This document shows positions 52,728 through 60,524 of a DNA stretch of 64,000 nt, in pieces. The stretch is from positions 124,001 to 188,000 of the forward strand of contig DUBS01000035.1 of assembly GCA_012960225.1 (NCBI GenBank). Direction: 5' to 3'. The stretch is from Gemmatimonadota bacterium. GTDB taxonomy: Bacteria > Gemmatimonadota > Gemmatimonadetes > Longimicrobiales > Gaopeijiaceae. The notes under the pieces are model-generated. The model worked only from the letters and a program-made list of their open reading frames with translations. It was not told the DNA's origin and did no database searches. How positions within the stretch are numbered: the stretch's first letter is position 1; each line of letters begins with the position of its first letter. The position numbers and the translations under genes are program-made.

Positions 52728-53576
52728 TCAGGAGCTTGGGAAGGAGACCTCTACTTCCGCACCACCGTCTGACTCATTGCGTAACTCAATTTGGCCACCC
52801 ATCTGCGCTATAAGGCTACGCGCATGTGGTAGTCCGAGTCCGAGCCCCTCAGGAGAGGTCGAATAGAAAGGATCGAATGCTCGCCGAAGGGCCTCGTCTG
52901 AGAAACCTGGACCGTGATCTCTCACTAGAATAAGAGAGCGACCATCGATTGCCTGAACAGCAATATCGACTGTGTTATCACCACCGAAGCGAGCGGCATT
53001 GTGGAGAATGAGATAAAGCACGTCCATAATCACCGGACCACTAACCACTGCACGCACGGGGCTACTATCAAGTTGTAGCCGTAATCGTATGTCCTGGTCT
53101 CCCGAAAACTCGTGCGCAACCTGCTCGACTAGGGACACCAAAGATTGCCCTGACCTGCTCATCGACGGCTTTTCTAGGAAGAAATCGATATCAGATATGG
53201 CTCCTAGTGCGTACTCTATTCGCTCCCTTAGTTCATCAGCCTCCGCGGCCTCCCCTGCGTCCATCAACGGCTTCCGTACATTTGTCTCCAAAAATGTGCT
53301 CACCCGCCCAATCGCCTCAACGAGAGCCACGTTCCTCTCGGCTTCACGGGGTGACCATCCACGTTCCAACGCAGAATGAAGCTCCGCTTCAGGAGATCCA
53401 GCGGGGGCATCTTCAGGGCTCTGCCCGCGAGCCACCGATTCGGCGATAGCCTTGATCCGAGAAGCGGCTTCAGAAGCCCCTTCAGAAAGACCAAGTGAAC
53501 GGCCTGATGAGCGCCCAAAAACAAAGCCAGCTATAGCTAGAATAGCCCCTGCAGCAACTCCTATGGCAATTTCCAT
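52728..53576 (-). CDS. Membrane-anchored histidine-kinase-like ATPase lacking an obvious H-box
   Basis: ATG 53576 starts a 282-residue protein with one N-terminal helix (IAIGVAAGAILAIAGFVFG). A helical region (about 30-150) and a C-terminal HATPase_c domain follow: N-box LILHNAARF, G1 VRDHGPGFSDEA, F-box AFDPFYST, G2 EGLGLGLPHARSL. The helical region, where HisKA would carry the phospho-accepting His, has no histidine in an H-E/D-x-R/K context (it reads NVRKPLMDAGEAAEADELRERIEYAL). No response regulator is adjacent. It may be a degenerate kinase, an accessory ATPase or a partner kinase. It is divergent from the CoA-binding protein. Confidence 0.8.
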   Translation of the reverse strand: MEIAIGVAAGAILAIAGFVFGRSSGRSLGLSEGASEAASRIKAIAESVARGQSPEDAPAGSPEAELHSALERGWSPREAERNVALVEAIGRVSTFLETNVRKPLMDAGEAAEADELRERIEYALGAISDIDFFLEKPSMSRSGQSLVSLVEQVAHEFSGDQDIRLRLQLDSSPVRAVVSGPVIMDVLYLILHNAARFGGDNTVDIAVQAIDGRSLILVRDHGPGFSDEALRRAFDPFYSTSPEGLGLGLPHARSLIAQMGGQIELRNESDGGAEVEVSFPSS

Positions 53577-53700
53577 GCAACTCTCGTTTAGGGGTACTCT
53601 GACTCCGAGATGTCGGAGCGGGCGGACAGATCTTCGCACGCCCTGATCACACTGGCAACACAACGTTGCTGGTCACGAGTCTCGATCGTATCCTCGGGTT

Positions 53701-54174
53701 GTGTTAAGACTAGAACCCATCTGGAAATTGCTTGAGTTGGCAGGAGATCCTGACAACCCAACCGCCGAGGAACTCACGGAACTCTTCAACCGGATCCAGA
53801 CCATCGCTGTTATTGGCCTGTCGCGTGATCCCAATAAGGCTGCACGCCGAGTTCCTTCCTATCTTGCTTCAAGAAACTACGATGTCATCCCGATTAATCC
53901 TTATGCAGACAAGATTCTAGGCAATGAGACTTATAACACCATAAGTGATGTCCCTGCATCGGTTGACCTTGTAGTCATTTTCCGGCCTTCGACTGAAGCC
54001 GGACAATTCGTCATTGAGTCCGCGAAACGATCTGAGCGACCAGCGATCTGGCTCCAAGAGGGCATATGGGCAAAGTCAGAGATTAGAGAGGTACGAGCCC
54101 AACGAGTAACCGCTGTCCAAAACATGTGTACATACCTCGTGCATCAATCATTAAACAAAGGAAACGAAGCATAG
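53701..54174 (+). CDS. CoA-binding domain protein (YccU/succinyl-CoA-synthetase-like)
   Basis: The protein has 157 residues, GTG start. The Rossmann-type CoA-binding domain is clear: IAVIGLSRDPNKAARRVPSYL, YDVIPINPYADKILG, VDLVVIFRPSTEAG, AIWLQEGIW and the close QNMCTYLVHQ. Stand-alone proteins of this type bind CoA or acyl-CoA; their role is poorly defined. Residues 1-30 form an extra helical lead. Convergent with bcp; the short 23-nt gap between stops leaves little room for a separate terminator. Confidence 0.88.
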   Translation: MLRLEPIWKLLELAGDPDNPTAEELTELFNRIQTIAVIGLSRDPNKAARRVPSYLASRNYDVIPINPYADKILGNETYNTISDVPASVDLVVIFRPSTEAGQFVIESAKRSERPAIWLQEGIWAKSEIREVRAQRVTAVQNMCTYLVHQSLNKGNEA

Positions 54175-54197
54175 GCAAAACCCCCTTCAATAAAGAG

Positions 54198-54656
54198 CTA
54201 GTCAGCAAGAATTTCTGACAAGATTTCAGTATGGCCCTTGGGCTTCACCTTTCTCCACACTTGTGATACCACACCTTCCTCGTTGATCAGGAAAGTGCTT
54301 CGCTCAATCCCCATGTAAGTACGTCCATACATCTTCTTCTCCTTCCATACGCCATACGCTTCAGAGACTGAGTGTTCTTCATCCGCGAGAAGTGGAAAGG
54401 TTAGGCCGAATTTTGCTCGAAATTTGGCATGGGATTTCACAGAATCTGGACTTACACCCAGAACTACCGCCTTCACTCCCTCAAACCGGGGCAGTGCATC
54501 GCGAAAATCACAAGCCTGAATCGTGCAGCCCGGAGTGTCATCCTTTGGGTAGAAGTATAGAATAACTTTCTTCCCCCTAAGCTTTGAGAGCGTCACGGAT
54601 TCCCCCTGATCAGCTTCGAGCGTGAAATCTGGTGCTATAGTTCCACTTTCGATCAT
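54198..54656 (-). CDS. bcp: Thioredoxin-dependent peroxiredoxin (Bcp/PrxQ)
   Basis: The protein has 152 residues. The peroxidatic Cys is in YPKDDTPGCTIQACDFRDALP and the resolving Cys is five residues later in the same helix, as in PrxQ enzymes. SYGVW-like AYGVWKEKKMYGRTYMGIERSTFLI is also typical. It reduces hydrogen peroxide and organic peroxides using thioredoxin and protects the cytoplasm. Both Cys codons are normal, so it is not one of the Sec-containing peroxiredoxins. It is encoded next to the V4R-like gene on the same strand, 62 nt apart. Confidence 0.95.
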   Translation of the reverse strand: MIESGTIAPDFTLEADQGESVTLSKLRGKKVILYFYPKDDTPGCTIQACDFRDALPRFEGVKAVVLGVSPDSVKSHAKFRAKFGLTFPLLADEEHSVSEAYGVWKEKKMYGRTYMGIERSTFLINEEGVVSQVWRKVKPKGHTEILSEILAD

Positions 54657-54717
54657 CCCTAAGTCCTCTGTGACTGGGTTATTGAGTCATACGTCATTAC
54701 AGCACGACCGCTCATGC

Positions 54718-55395
54718 TCACTCTTCGGTCAGGGATATGATGATGCCGTCCCATCTGCAGCGATCATCACCGCGAGCCCGGCACAGAGTATGATCCACTT
54801 CGGCGGATTTGTGTCCAATCTGCTCAAGAATTCGTTGGCATATGCCAGAAATAAGATAGCAAGTGCTACCCTCAGGATCGCCCCCCTCGAAGAACAAACC
54901 CTGTACCTCAACATTCAAGGGTCCCTCTGCGAAACTAAGGATGCGTCGCCCAAATAGGTGTTTCAGGTACCAACTCAAGTAAGTGCGGGCAAACATATAC
55001 TGAATAGACTCAGGGAATACCTGGCCCCAACGAAAGGGAAAATGAACCTCGACCAACTCACGTCCGGTGTTTAAGAAAACCTCGTCACTATCGGATCTTC
55101 TGTTCACCAGTGTGAAAAGATCTGTTATCCCTTGGTCCGTGAGATGAACCCCTTTCCGGACATCATCCCCATACATACGGATTTGACGATCTACTACATC
55201 GCTCAGACCAAGTCGGCGGGGGATAGTCCGCGCCGGGTCCTCTTGTTCTAAAAGTTCGGTCGGTAAATCTCGATCGCGGACAACCTCTAGGAGGCGCAGC
55301 CCCACAATAGCCTTGACGCGTCGATGATTTTTAGGGTTTGTGTCGCGAATCAATTCACTAACAAGCTTACAGGTAGGATGACCCACCAATCTCAC
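54718..55395 (-). CDS. V4R-like sensory domain protein
   Basis: A GTG start has GAGG 8 nt upstream; 225 residues. The C-terminal half contains FAEGPLNVEVQGLFFEGGDPEGSTCYLISGICQRILEQI followed by AEVDHTLCRARGDDRCRW. That ending is the mark of 4-vinyl-reductase (V4R) domains, which bind small hydrophobic molecules or hydrocarbons and often serve as sensors. The N-terminal half (about 1-90) is alpha-helical, starts KLVSELIRDTNPKNHRRVKAIVGLRLLEVV, and is not recognised. No output domain is fused, so a partner would be needed. The assignment is moderate. Confidence 0.55.
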   Translation of the reverse strand: MRLVGHPTCKLVSELIRDTNPKNHRRVKAIVGLRLLEVVRDRDLPTELLEQEDPARTIPRRLGLSDVVDRQIRMYGDDVRKGVHLTDQGITDLFTLVNRRSDSDEVFLNTGRELVEVHFPFRWGQVFPESIQYMFARTYLSWYLKHLFGRRILSFAEGPLNVEVQGLFFEGGDPEGSTCYLISGICQRILEQIGHKSAEVDHTLCRARGDDRCRWDGIIISLTEE

Positions 55396-55505
55396 TCGAG
55401 CTGCCTCTCACTGCAACGCATCTGCAACTACCCTATACGGCTAGTGCCCCAAACCTTCCGGTACCCTACCGTTTCGCAGTCCCTGGCTAGCTGTACATTG
55501 AATAC

Positions 55506-56624
55506 ATGAAGCGTTACAAGGCTTTTGACCCTCCGGAATACCTGAACTGGACACCGGACCCCGACCTTATAAAGTCGCTAAAGCAATCGCTCTCCGAGCA
55601 TCCTGGCCGGAGTGAGATTATCAAAGATCTAAGGGAAAACGATCTACTCTTGATCTATCGTGACCTACTGCGCACACGACTCCACGATATTGGACTCAAG
55701 CGTTGGGTAAGAACCGGCATTATTTCAAAGGCTTGGCTCGGAACCGGTGAAGAAGCCGTTACGGTGGGTGCAGTCAGAGCCCTAGACACTGAGATTGACG
55801 TCGTGAGCCCGATGATTCGCAATGCGGGAGCACTCCACATGATGGGTATGTCCTTGGCAGATATGTTTCGAGGATATGTAGCCACATCGGACTCTCCCAG
55901 CGGAGGTAGAGACCTACATATAGGGAATCTGGAGAACGGGATTCTCCAACCAATTAGCCATATGGGAACCAGCGTGTGCATTGTCACGGGTGCCGCCATG
56001 GCTTTCCGTAATCGAGGAGAAGCCCGTGTTGCCCTCACTTGGGTTGGCGATGGAGCCACTAAGACCGCTGCATGCCATGAAGGGATGAACTTAGCAGCGG
56101 TCCAGAACCTTCCAGCAATCTTCATTATCCAAAATAATCAGATCGCACTTGGAACCCGATTAGACCAGCATGGCGCCGGAAGCCTCCATGACTGGCCAGC
56201 CATGTATGGACTTGAGCCACAAGTATGTGATGGTAACAATGTCTTAGATGTGTTTTCGGCGGTTCGTATCGCCGTAGATAAATGCCGGGCAGGTAAGGGG
56301 CCCGCAGCAATCGTTGCAGATACCTTCCGGATGGGAGGACATGCGACGCATGACGAGCAGGAAGCGAGAGAGACATTCCCGGCAGAATTGTTCAAGGAAT
56401 GGGGACAGCGCGATCCGATAGGTTTATTCGAAGGCTATATGACAGGCGAAGGAATCACCGTCGCTGGCCTGGAGGCCGTCGAATTAGAAGTTATAAGAGA
56501 GATTGATCAGGCGATTGAAGATGCACTCAAATCACGAGACCTCGTTCCCGCCCCAGAGAAGGCACTTTATGATGGCTTTTCAGAGGGCGGAGTTCTTATC
56601 GGCCTAGAAAAGCGCCCGATTTAG
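55506..56624 (+). CDS. TPP-dependent 2-oxoacid dehydrogenase E1, alpha subunit
   Basis: The 372-residue protein has the E1-alpha TPP site: ALTWVGDGATKTAACHEGMNLAAVQNLPAIFIIQNNQIALGTR (GDG...NNQ motif, residues about 178-220). It also has GRDLHIGNLENGILQPISHMGTSV and the phosphorylation-loop-like RMGGHATHDEQEARE. This fits the pyruvate or branched-chain 2-oxoacid dehydrogenase family. The expected E1-beta, E2 or E3 genes are not adjacent; a coiled-coil protein follows. Either beta is encoded elsewhere or this is a specialised E1. It is divergent from the V4R-like gene. Confidence 0.88.
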   Translation: MKRYKAFDPPEYLNWTPDPDLIKSLKQSLSEHPGRSEIIKDLRENDLLLIYRDLLRTRLHDIGLKRWVRTGIISKAWLGTGEEAVTVGAVRALDTEIDVVSPMIRNAGALHMMGMSLADMFRGYVATSDSPSGGRDLHIGNLENGILQPISHMGTSVCIVTGAAMAFRNRGEARVALTWVGDGATKTAACHEGMNLAAVQNLPAIFIIQNNQIALGTRLDQHGAGSLHDWPAMYGLEPQVCDGNNVLDVFSAVRIAVDKCRAGKGPAAIVADTFRMGGHATHDEQEARETFPAELFKEWGQRDPIGLFEGYMTGEGITVAGLEAVELEVIREIDQAIEDALKSRDLVPAPEKALYDGFSEGGVLIGLEKRPI

Positions 56625-56684
56625 ATCCCAACCCCCGAATGCTTAACCACCGGATTAACAGTTTCGGAGCTGACGGATACAAAC

Positions 56685-57122
56685 ATGTTCGATGACCTCA
56701 GGGCCCACTTCCGCAAAGCGGTCGAAAACTTTAATGAGGAATTGAACCGCAACGAATTCCCAGAGAAGGCTGATGACCTTATTGATGCAATGAAGAATGA
56801 GGTCACTGAAGCGACATCTCATATCAATGCTCTTGAACTTCAGATCTCTAAAGCAAGAGATCTGATGGCTGAGGTAGGACACACGGCCGAAACATGCTAT
56901 CGGCAAGCGGAGATGGCTCACCGTATCGGGGATACTGAGACCACTGCCGTGGCAACGCAGTACGCAGAAAAACACGAAGAACATGTCCGTGTCCTCAACG
57001 ACAAGATCGACGCGCTAAATGCTGAGATCCTCTTCCTAGAAGAGGAAGTTGAAGAAATGGTTGAGAAGATCGAAAAGGCAGAAGCCACAGGGGTATCGCT
57101 TTCCATTGACTCTGTTCCCTAG
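56685..57122 (+). CDS. Coiled-coil protein of unknown function
   Basis: The protein has 145 residues, almost entirely helical, with heptad patterns at about 25-65 (LIDAMKNEVTEATSHINALELQISKARDLMAEV) and 90-135 (HEEHVRVLNDKIDALNAEILFLEEEVEEMVEKIEKAEA). It is acidic, without signal peptide or membrane helix. The second part superficially resembles PspA/Vipp1-like helices, but the family signature is not met. It lies 60 nt after the E1-alpha gene and may share its transcript, which would be a hint of a structural partner. One Cys (ETCYRQ). Confidence 0.75.
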   Translation: MFDDLRAHFRKAVENFNEELNRNEFPEKADDLIDAMKNEVTEATSHINALELQISKARDLMAEVGHTAETCYRQAEMAHRIGDTETTAVATQYAEKHEEHVRVLNDKIDALNAEILFLEEEVEEMVEKIEKAEATGVSLSIDSVP

Positions 57123-57332
57123 AGGAAGCACAACTCAATCTCACCTAGCAAGTAAATCAGTACTTAGATAGAAAAACGACAGGGAATACTGTCAGAACTT
57201 TCAGCAATAACCGGTGGTTTCCCCAACGTCGTTGGGCCTGGCTCCTATCCTAGGCTTCCGGTAGATTCGGCCGACCTAAAGAGTAGCTTTCAGACTAGCT
57301 TCATAGCACCACTGCCGAGGTCGATATTTCGT

Positions 57333-57611
57333 ATGCAAAACTGGATTGGTATAGGGATTTGGATTATCCTTGGGGCAACGATCGGTTTGGTGATGAAAGT
57401 CCTGATCAAGCGCCCGAACGAGACACCCGGACACACAATAGTTTTGATGATCTTGGGATCGTTCGCAGCCGTTATCGGGGGTATGCTGGGGGTGGGCATC
57501 TTCCATCTCTATGAGCCACTCGCTATCAGCCCAGGTGGCATGGCGGGGGGAGCAACCTTCTCGGCAATGATGACTTTCGTCTACCGATGGGGAATCCGCG
57601 GACTCATCTAG
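57333..57611 (+). CDS. GlsB/YeaQ/YmgE-like small membrane protein
   Basis: The protein has 92 residues and three helices. IGIGIWIILGATIGLVMKVL at the start, GHTIVLMILGSFAAVIGGMLG in the middle and PGGMAGGATFSAMMTFVYRW at the end show the glycine-patterned helices of the transglycosylase-associated (YeaQ/YmgE) family. Members are stress-induced inner-membrane proteins without a known enzymatic role. The gene overlaps nothing; the M20 peptidase ATG is 45 nt downstream, so the two may be co-transcribed. The frame of the peptidase extends into this gene but its real start is later. Confidence 0.75.
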   Translation: MQNWIGIGIWIILGATIGLVMKVLIKRPNETPGHTIVLMILGSFAAVIGGMLGVGIFHLYEPLAISPGGMAGGATFSAMMTFVYRWGIRGLI

Positions 57612-57655
57612 CGAACAGCCTACATCTTCACTCTCTCCCACGATCGATAGCGGAT

Positions 57656-59020
57656 ATGCCCGAAGTACTGACTTTTATAGAGTCGAATCTCGATCGCTTC
57701 CGAGCTGAACTCTATGAGTTCCTCAGGATACCTTCGATAAGTGCCAAAACCGAGCATATTGAGGACACGCGGCGCTCGGCGCAGTGGCTGGCAGATCGCA
57801 TGCGGGATGCAGGCCTCGAGGTCGAGATCATCGAAACCCCTGGACATCCTGTGGTGTTGGGCGAGTGGCGAGGTGCTGGCGAAGCTGCCCCAACGGTCCT
57901 GGTCTATGGTCACTACGACGTGCAACCCCCTGAACCCCTGGAAGAGTGGGTATCACCTCCCTTTGAGCCGAACGAACGAGACGGTCGTATTTATGCTAGA
58001 GGCTCAGCAGATGATAAGGGGCAACTCTACATGCATATTAAAGCCTTGGAGGCACTGCTCACGACAAATAGCTCTATGCCAGTGAATGTGGTAGTGCTCG
58101 CCGAAGGTGAGGAAGAGATAGGATCCCCCAACCTTGTCCCTTTTGTAGAAGCACATCTCGATAGGCTTGCCTGTGATGTGGTGCTCATTTCTGATACAAG
58201 CATGTTCTCAGAGGAGCTTCCCTCCCTAGGTTTTTCACTCCGTGGACTAGCATACTTTGAGATTCATGTCTCCGGGGCCCGGAGTGATCTGCATTCAGGA
58301 GAGTATGGGGGTGCAATCACAAACCCAGGCAACGCACTGGCGCACATCCTGGCGACTTTACATGACAAGAAAGGCAGAGTCGCGATCGAAGGGTTTTATG
58401 ATGACGTCGTCGAATGGGATAGTAAGACACGGGCACAGATTGAGTCCCTTCCTCATTCTGATGAGCAGTACCGAGAAGAACTCGGAGTAAGAAAACTCAA
58501 CGGTGAACACGGCTTCAGCACCCTCGAACGCCTCTGGATTCGACCCACATGCGATGTGAACGGCCTACTGTGTGGATACACTGGTGAGGGAGCCAAGACG
58601 GTTCTACCTAACCATGCGATGGCCAAAGTCAGTTTCCGTCTCGTGCCTAATCAAACTGATGAAAAAGTAAGGGACCTGTTCGAGAAACACGTGCAGCACG
58701 TTACTCCTGAAGGTGTCACTATTCAGATTAATGAACTCCACGGAGGGCGACCCTGGAAGGCTTCTGTAGAAGGTCGTTACTTCGAGGCCGCGACACAGGC
58801 GCTACAGGAAGCGTTCGGTACCGCACCCGTCCTGATGGGTAGCGGGGGCTCTATCCCGATTGTGGTTGAGTTTGAGGAACGGCTTAGCGCTCCCGTGATG
58901 CTGGTGGGCTTTTCTCTGCCGGGCTGTAATCTCCACGCGCCCAACGAGTGGTTACCAGTTGAGAACTTCGAGCGTGGCATCGGGGCACTCGCTCTCTTAT
59001 ACCAGAAACTAGCGAACTAA
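57656..59020 (+). CDS. M20-family dipeptidase (metallopeptidase)
   Basis: The protein has 454 residues from ATG 57656. Metal-binding residues of the dinuclear zinc site are visible: His and Asp in VYGHYDVQPPEP, Asp in RGSADDKGQLYMHI, the Glu pair in LAEGEEEIGSPN, Asp in LISDTSMF and His in LPGCNLHAPNEWL. A dimerisation (lid) domain lies between about residues 180 and 300 (LRGLAYFEIHVSGARSDLHSGEYGG). This is the carnosinase/PepV-like dipeptidase group, cleaving di- and short peptides in the cytoplasm. It fits the peptide-scavenging theme of the window. It converges on trpE with a 13-nt gap. Confidence 0.92.
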   Translation: MPEVLTFIESNLDRFRAELYEFLRIPSISAKTEHIEDTRRSAQWLADRMRDAGLEVEIIETPGHPVVLGEWRGAGEAAPTVLVYGHYDVQPPEPLEEWVSPPFEPNERDGRIYARGSADDKGQLYMHIKALEALLTTNSSMPVNVVVLAEGEEEIGSPNLVPFVEAHLDRLACDVVLISDTSMFSEELPSLGFSLRGLAYFEIHVSGARSDLHSGEYGGAITNPGNALAHILATLHDKKGRVAIEGFYDDVVEWDSKTRAQIESLPHSDEQYREELGVRKLNGEHGFSTLERLWIRPTCDVNGLLCGYTGEGAKTVLPNHAMAKVSFRLVPNQTDEKVRDLFEKHVQHVTPEGVTIQINELHGGRPWKASVEGRYFEAATQALQEAFGTAPVLMGSGGSIPIVVEFEERLSAPVMLVGFSLPGCNLHAPNEWLPVENFERGIGALALLYQKLAN

Positions 59021-59033
59021 GTCCTACTGGTAC

Positions 59034-60524
59034 TCAACCTTGCACCATAACCGCGGCCTTGAGTAATGCCCTCGCCTTGCTAATGGTCTCTTCATACTCC
59101 CGCGAAGGATCACTATCTGCCACGATACCAGCACCTGCCTGGACATAGGCCTTCCCTCTAGTCGCCACAAGCGTGCGGATCGTGATCGCGGTATCCATGC
59201 TAACCCCTCCATAGTTGAAATAACCGACTGCACCGGCATAGGGGCCCCGACGCACCGGCTCTAATTCATCAATGATCTCCATCGCACGAATCTTGGGGGC
59301 CCCTGATACTGTACCTGCCGGAAAACACGCCCTAAAGACATCGATAGCTCCAAGCCCTTCTCTGAGCTTGGCTTCGACTTGGCTCACGAGGTGTATGACA
59401 TGCGAGTATCGCTCTACAATCATTAGATCTGATACCGTGACCGAGCCAAATTCGGCGACCCGTCCAATATCGTTGCGACCGAGATCTACAAGCATCCGGT
59501 GTTCCGCTAGCTCCTTCTCGTCTTGGCAAAGCTCTTCGGAAAGCAAGCGTTCCTCTTCAGCCGAGTCGCCACGGGGTCTCGTTCCTGCAATTGGTCGAAC
59601 AATCACAACATCGTCTTCAACCCGGACAAGCACTTCCGGAGAACTGCCAACCAGACTAATCCCATCAAGCTCAAGGAAATAAAGGTACGGAGATGGATTT
59701 AAGGTCCTTAGGCCTCGGTATAGGTCAAACGGAGAGGCTTGAAGATCAATCCCAAGACGCTGGCTAAGTACAACCTGAAAAACATCTCCTGCCCGAATGT
59801 AATCCCGGATCTTTTCCACACCCTCTTCAAATTCAAGCTGCGTTGTTGAGCTATCGAACGGCGGATCAGCCTTGGGTTCCTCAGCCAACTGAAGAGGAGG
59901 AGGCGAGGGCTCTGACTTTAGCCTATGAATGAGATCATTGGTGGCTGCAACGGCATCATCATACCCGGCCCGGAGCTCATCCTGGTGCAAACCATCCACA
60001 GGAACAGCAACAATCGCCATCGCACGACCAAGCAGGTTATCGATCGCCAGAACAACATTGGTAAACAGAAACAGACCGTCCGGAAGTTCTAGGTCATCAG
60101 CCGCAGGGTTTGGGAGTGTTTCAATTTCTCTCACCACGTCGTAACCGAAATAGCCGACTGCTCCTCCCCAAAACCGAGGAAGACCTTCTATCTCAGCTGG
60201 CACACGTTCCCTCAACCTTGTATTTAGATCTTCGAGTGGGTCATCGGTATCAACCTTCTTCCAGCCTTGTTCGGGCGTCCACCACGAGACTTCACCACCT
60301 TGAAGTTTCCAAGCGCCCACCGGACGGGTTCCCAGAAACGAGTATCGGGCCCATTGTTCGCCGCCAAGTACTGATTCTAGAAGAAACCCAAACGGGGGTT
60401 CGGCTAGTTTAGAATACGCGGTTACAGCTGTATCTACATCGAAGAGGAACTCTTGCCATACCGGCACCAGGCCGTACTTGTCGGCTAGGGCCTTAAAGTC
60501 ATTGAAGGAGGGTCGAGTCTGCAT
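59034..60524 (-). CDS. trpE: Anthranilate synthase component I
   Basis: The protein has 496 residues. The N-terminal feedback region has FGFLLESVLGGEQWARYSFLG, the LLES element that binds tryptophan. The chorismate-binding core shows GDVFQVVLSQRLG, LVGSSPEVLVRVEDD, RPIAGTRPRG, MLVDLGRNDIGRVAEFG, FPAGTVSGAPKIRAMEII and RRGPYAGAVGYF. It makes anthranilate from chorismate with ammonia supplied by TrpG. No trpG or other trp gene is next to it. Its ATG overlaps the ATG of the divergent hydantoinase gene, so promoters of each must lie inside the other gene or nearby. Confidence 0.95.
   Translation of the reverse strand: MQTRPSFNDFKALADKYGLVPVWQEFLFDVDTAVTAYSKLAEPPFGFLLESVLGGEQWARYSFLGTRPVGAWKLQGGEVSWWTPEQGWKKVDTDDPLEDLNTRLRERVPAEIEGLPRFWGGAVGYFGYDVVREIETLPNPAADDLELPDGLFLFTNVVLAIDNLLGRAMAIVAVPVDGLHQDELRAGYDDAVAATNDLIHRLKSEPSPPPLQLAEEPKADPPFDSSTTQLEFEEGVEKIRDYIRAGDVFQVVLSQRLGIDLQASPFDLYRGLRTLNPSPYLYFLELDGISLVGSSPEVLVRVEDDVVIVRPIAGTRPRGDSAEEERLLSEELCQDEKELAEHRMLVDLGRNDIGRVAEFGSVTVSDLMIVERYSHVIHLVSQVEAKLREGLGAIDVFRACFPAGTVSGAPKIRAMEIIDELEPVRRGPYAGAVGYFNYGGVSMDTAITIRTLVATRGKAYVQAGAGIVADSDPSREYEETISKARALLKAAVMVQG

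Noticed and set aside
54198-54656. Peroxiredoxin as a second selenoprotein
   Set aside because: Both redox positions are encoded by ordinary Cys codons and there is no internal TGA.
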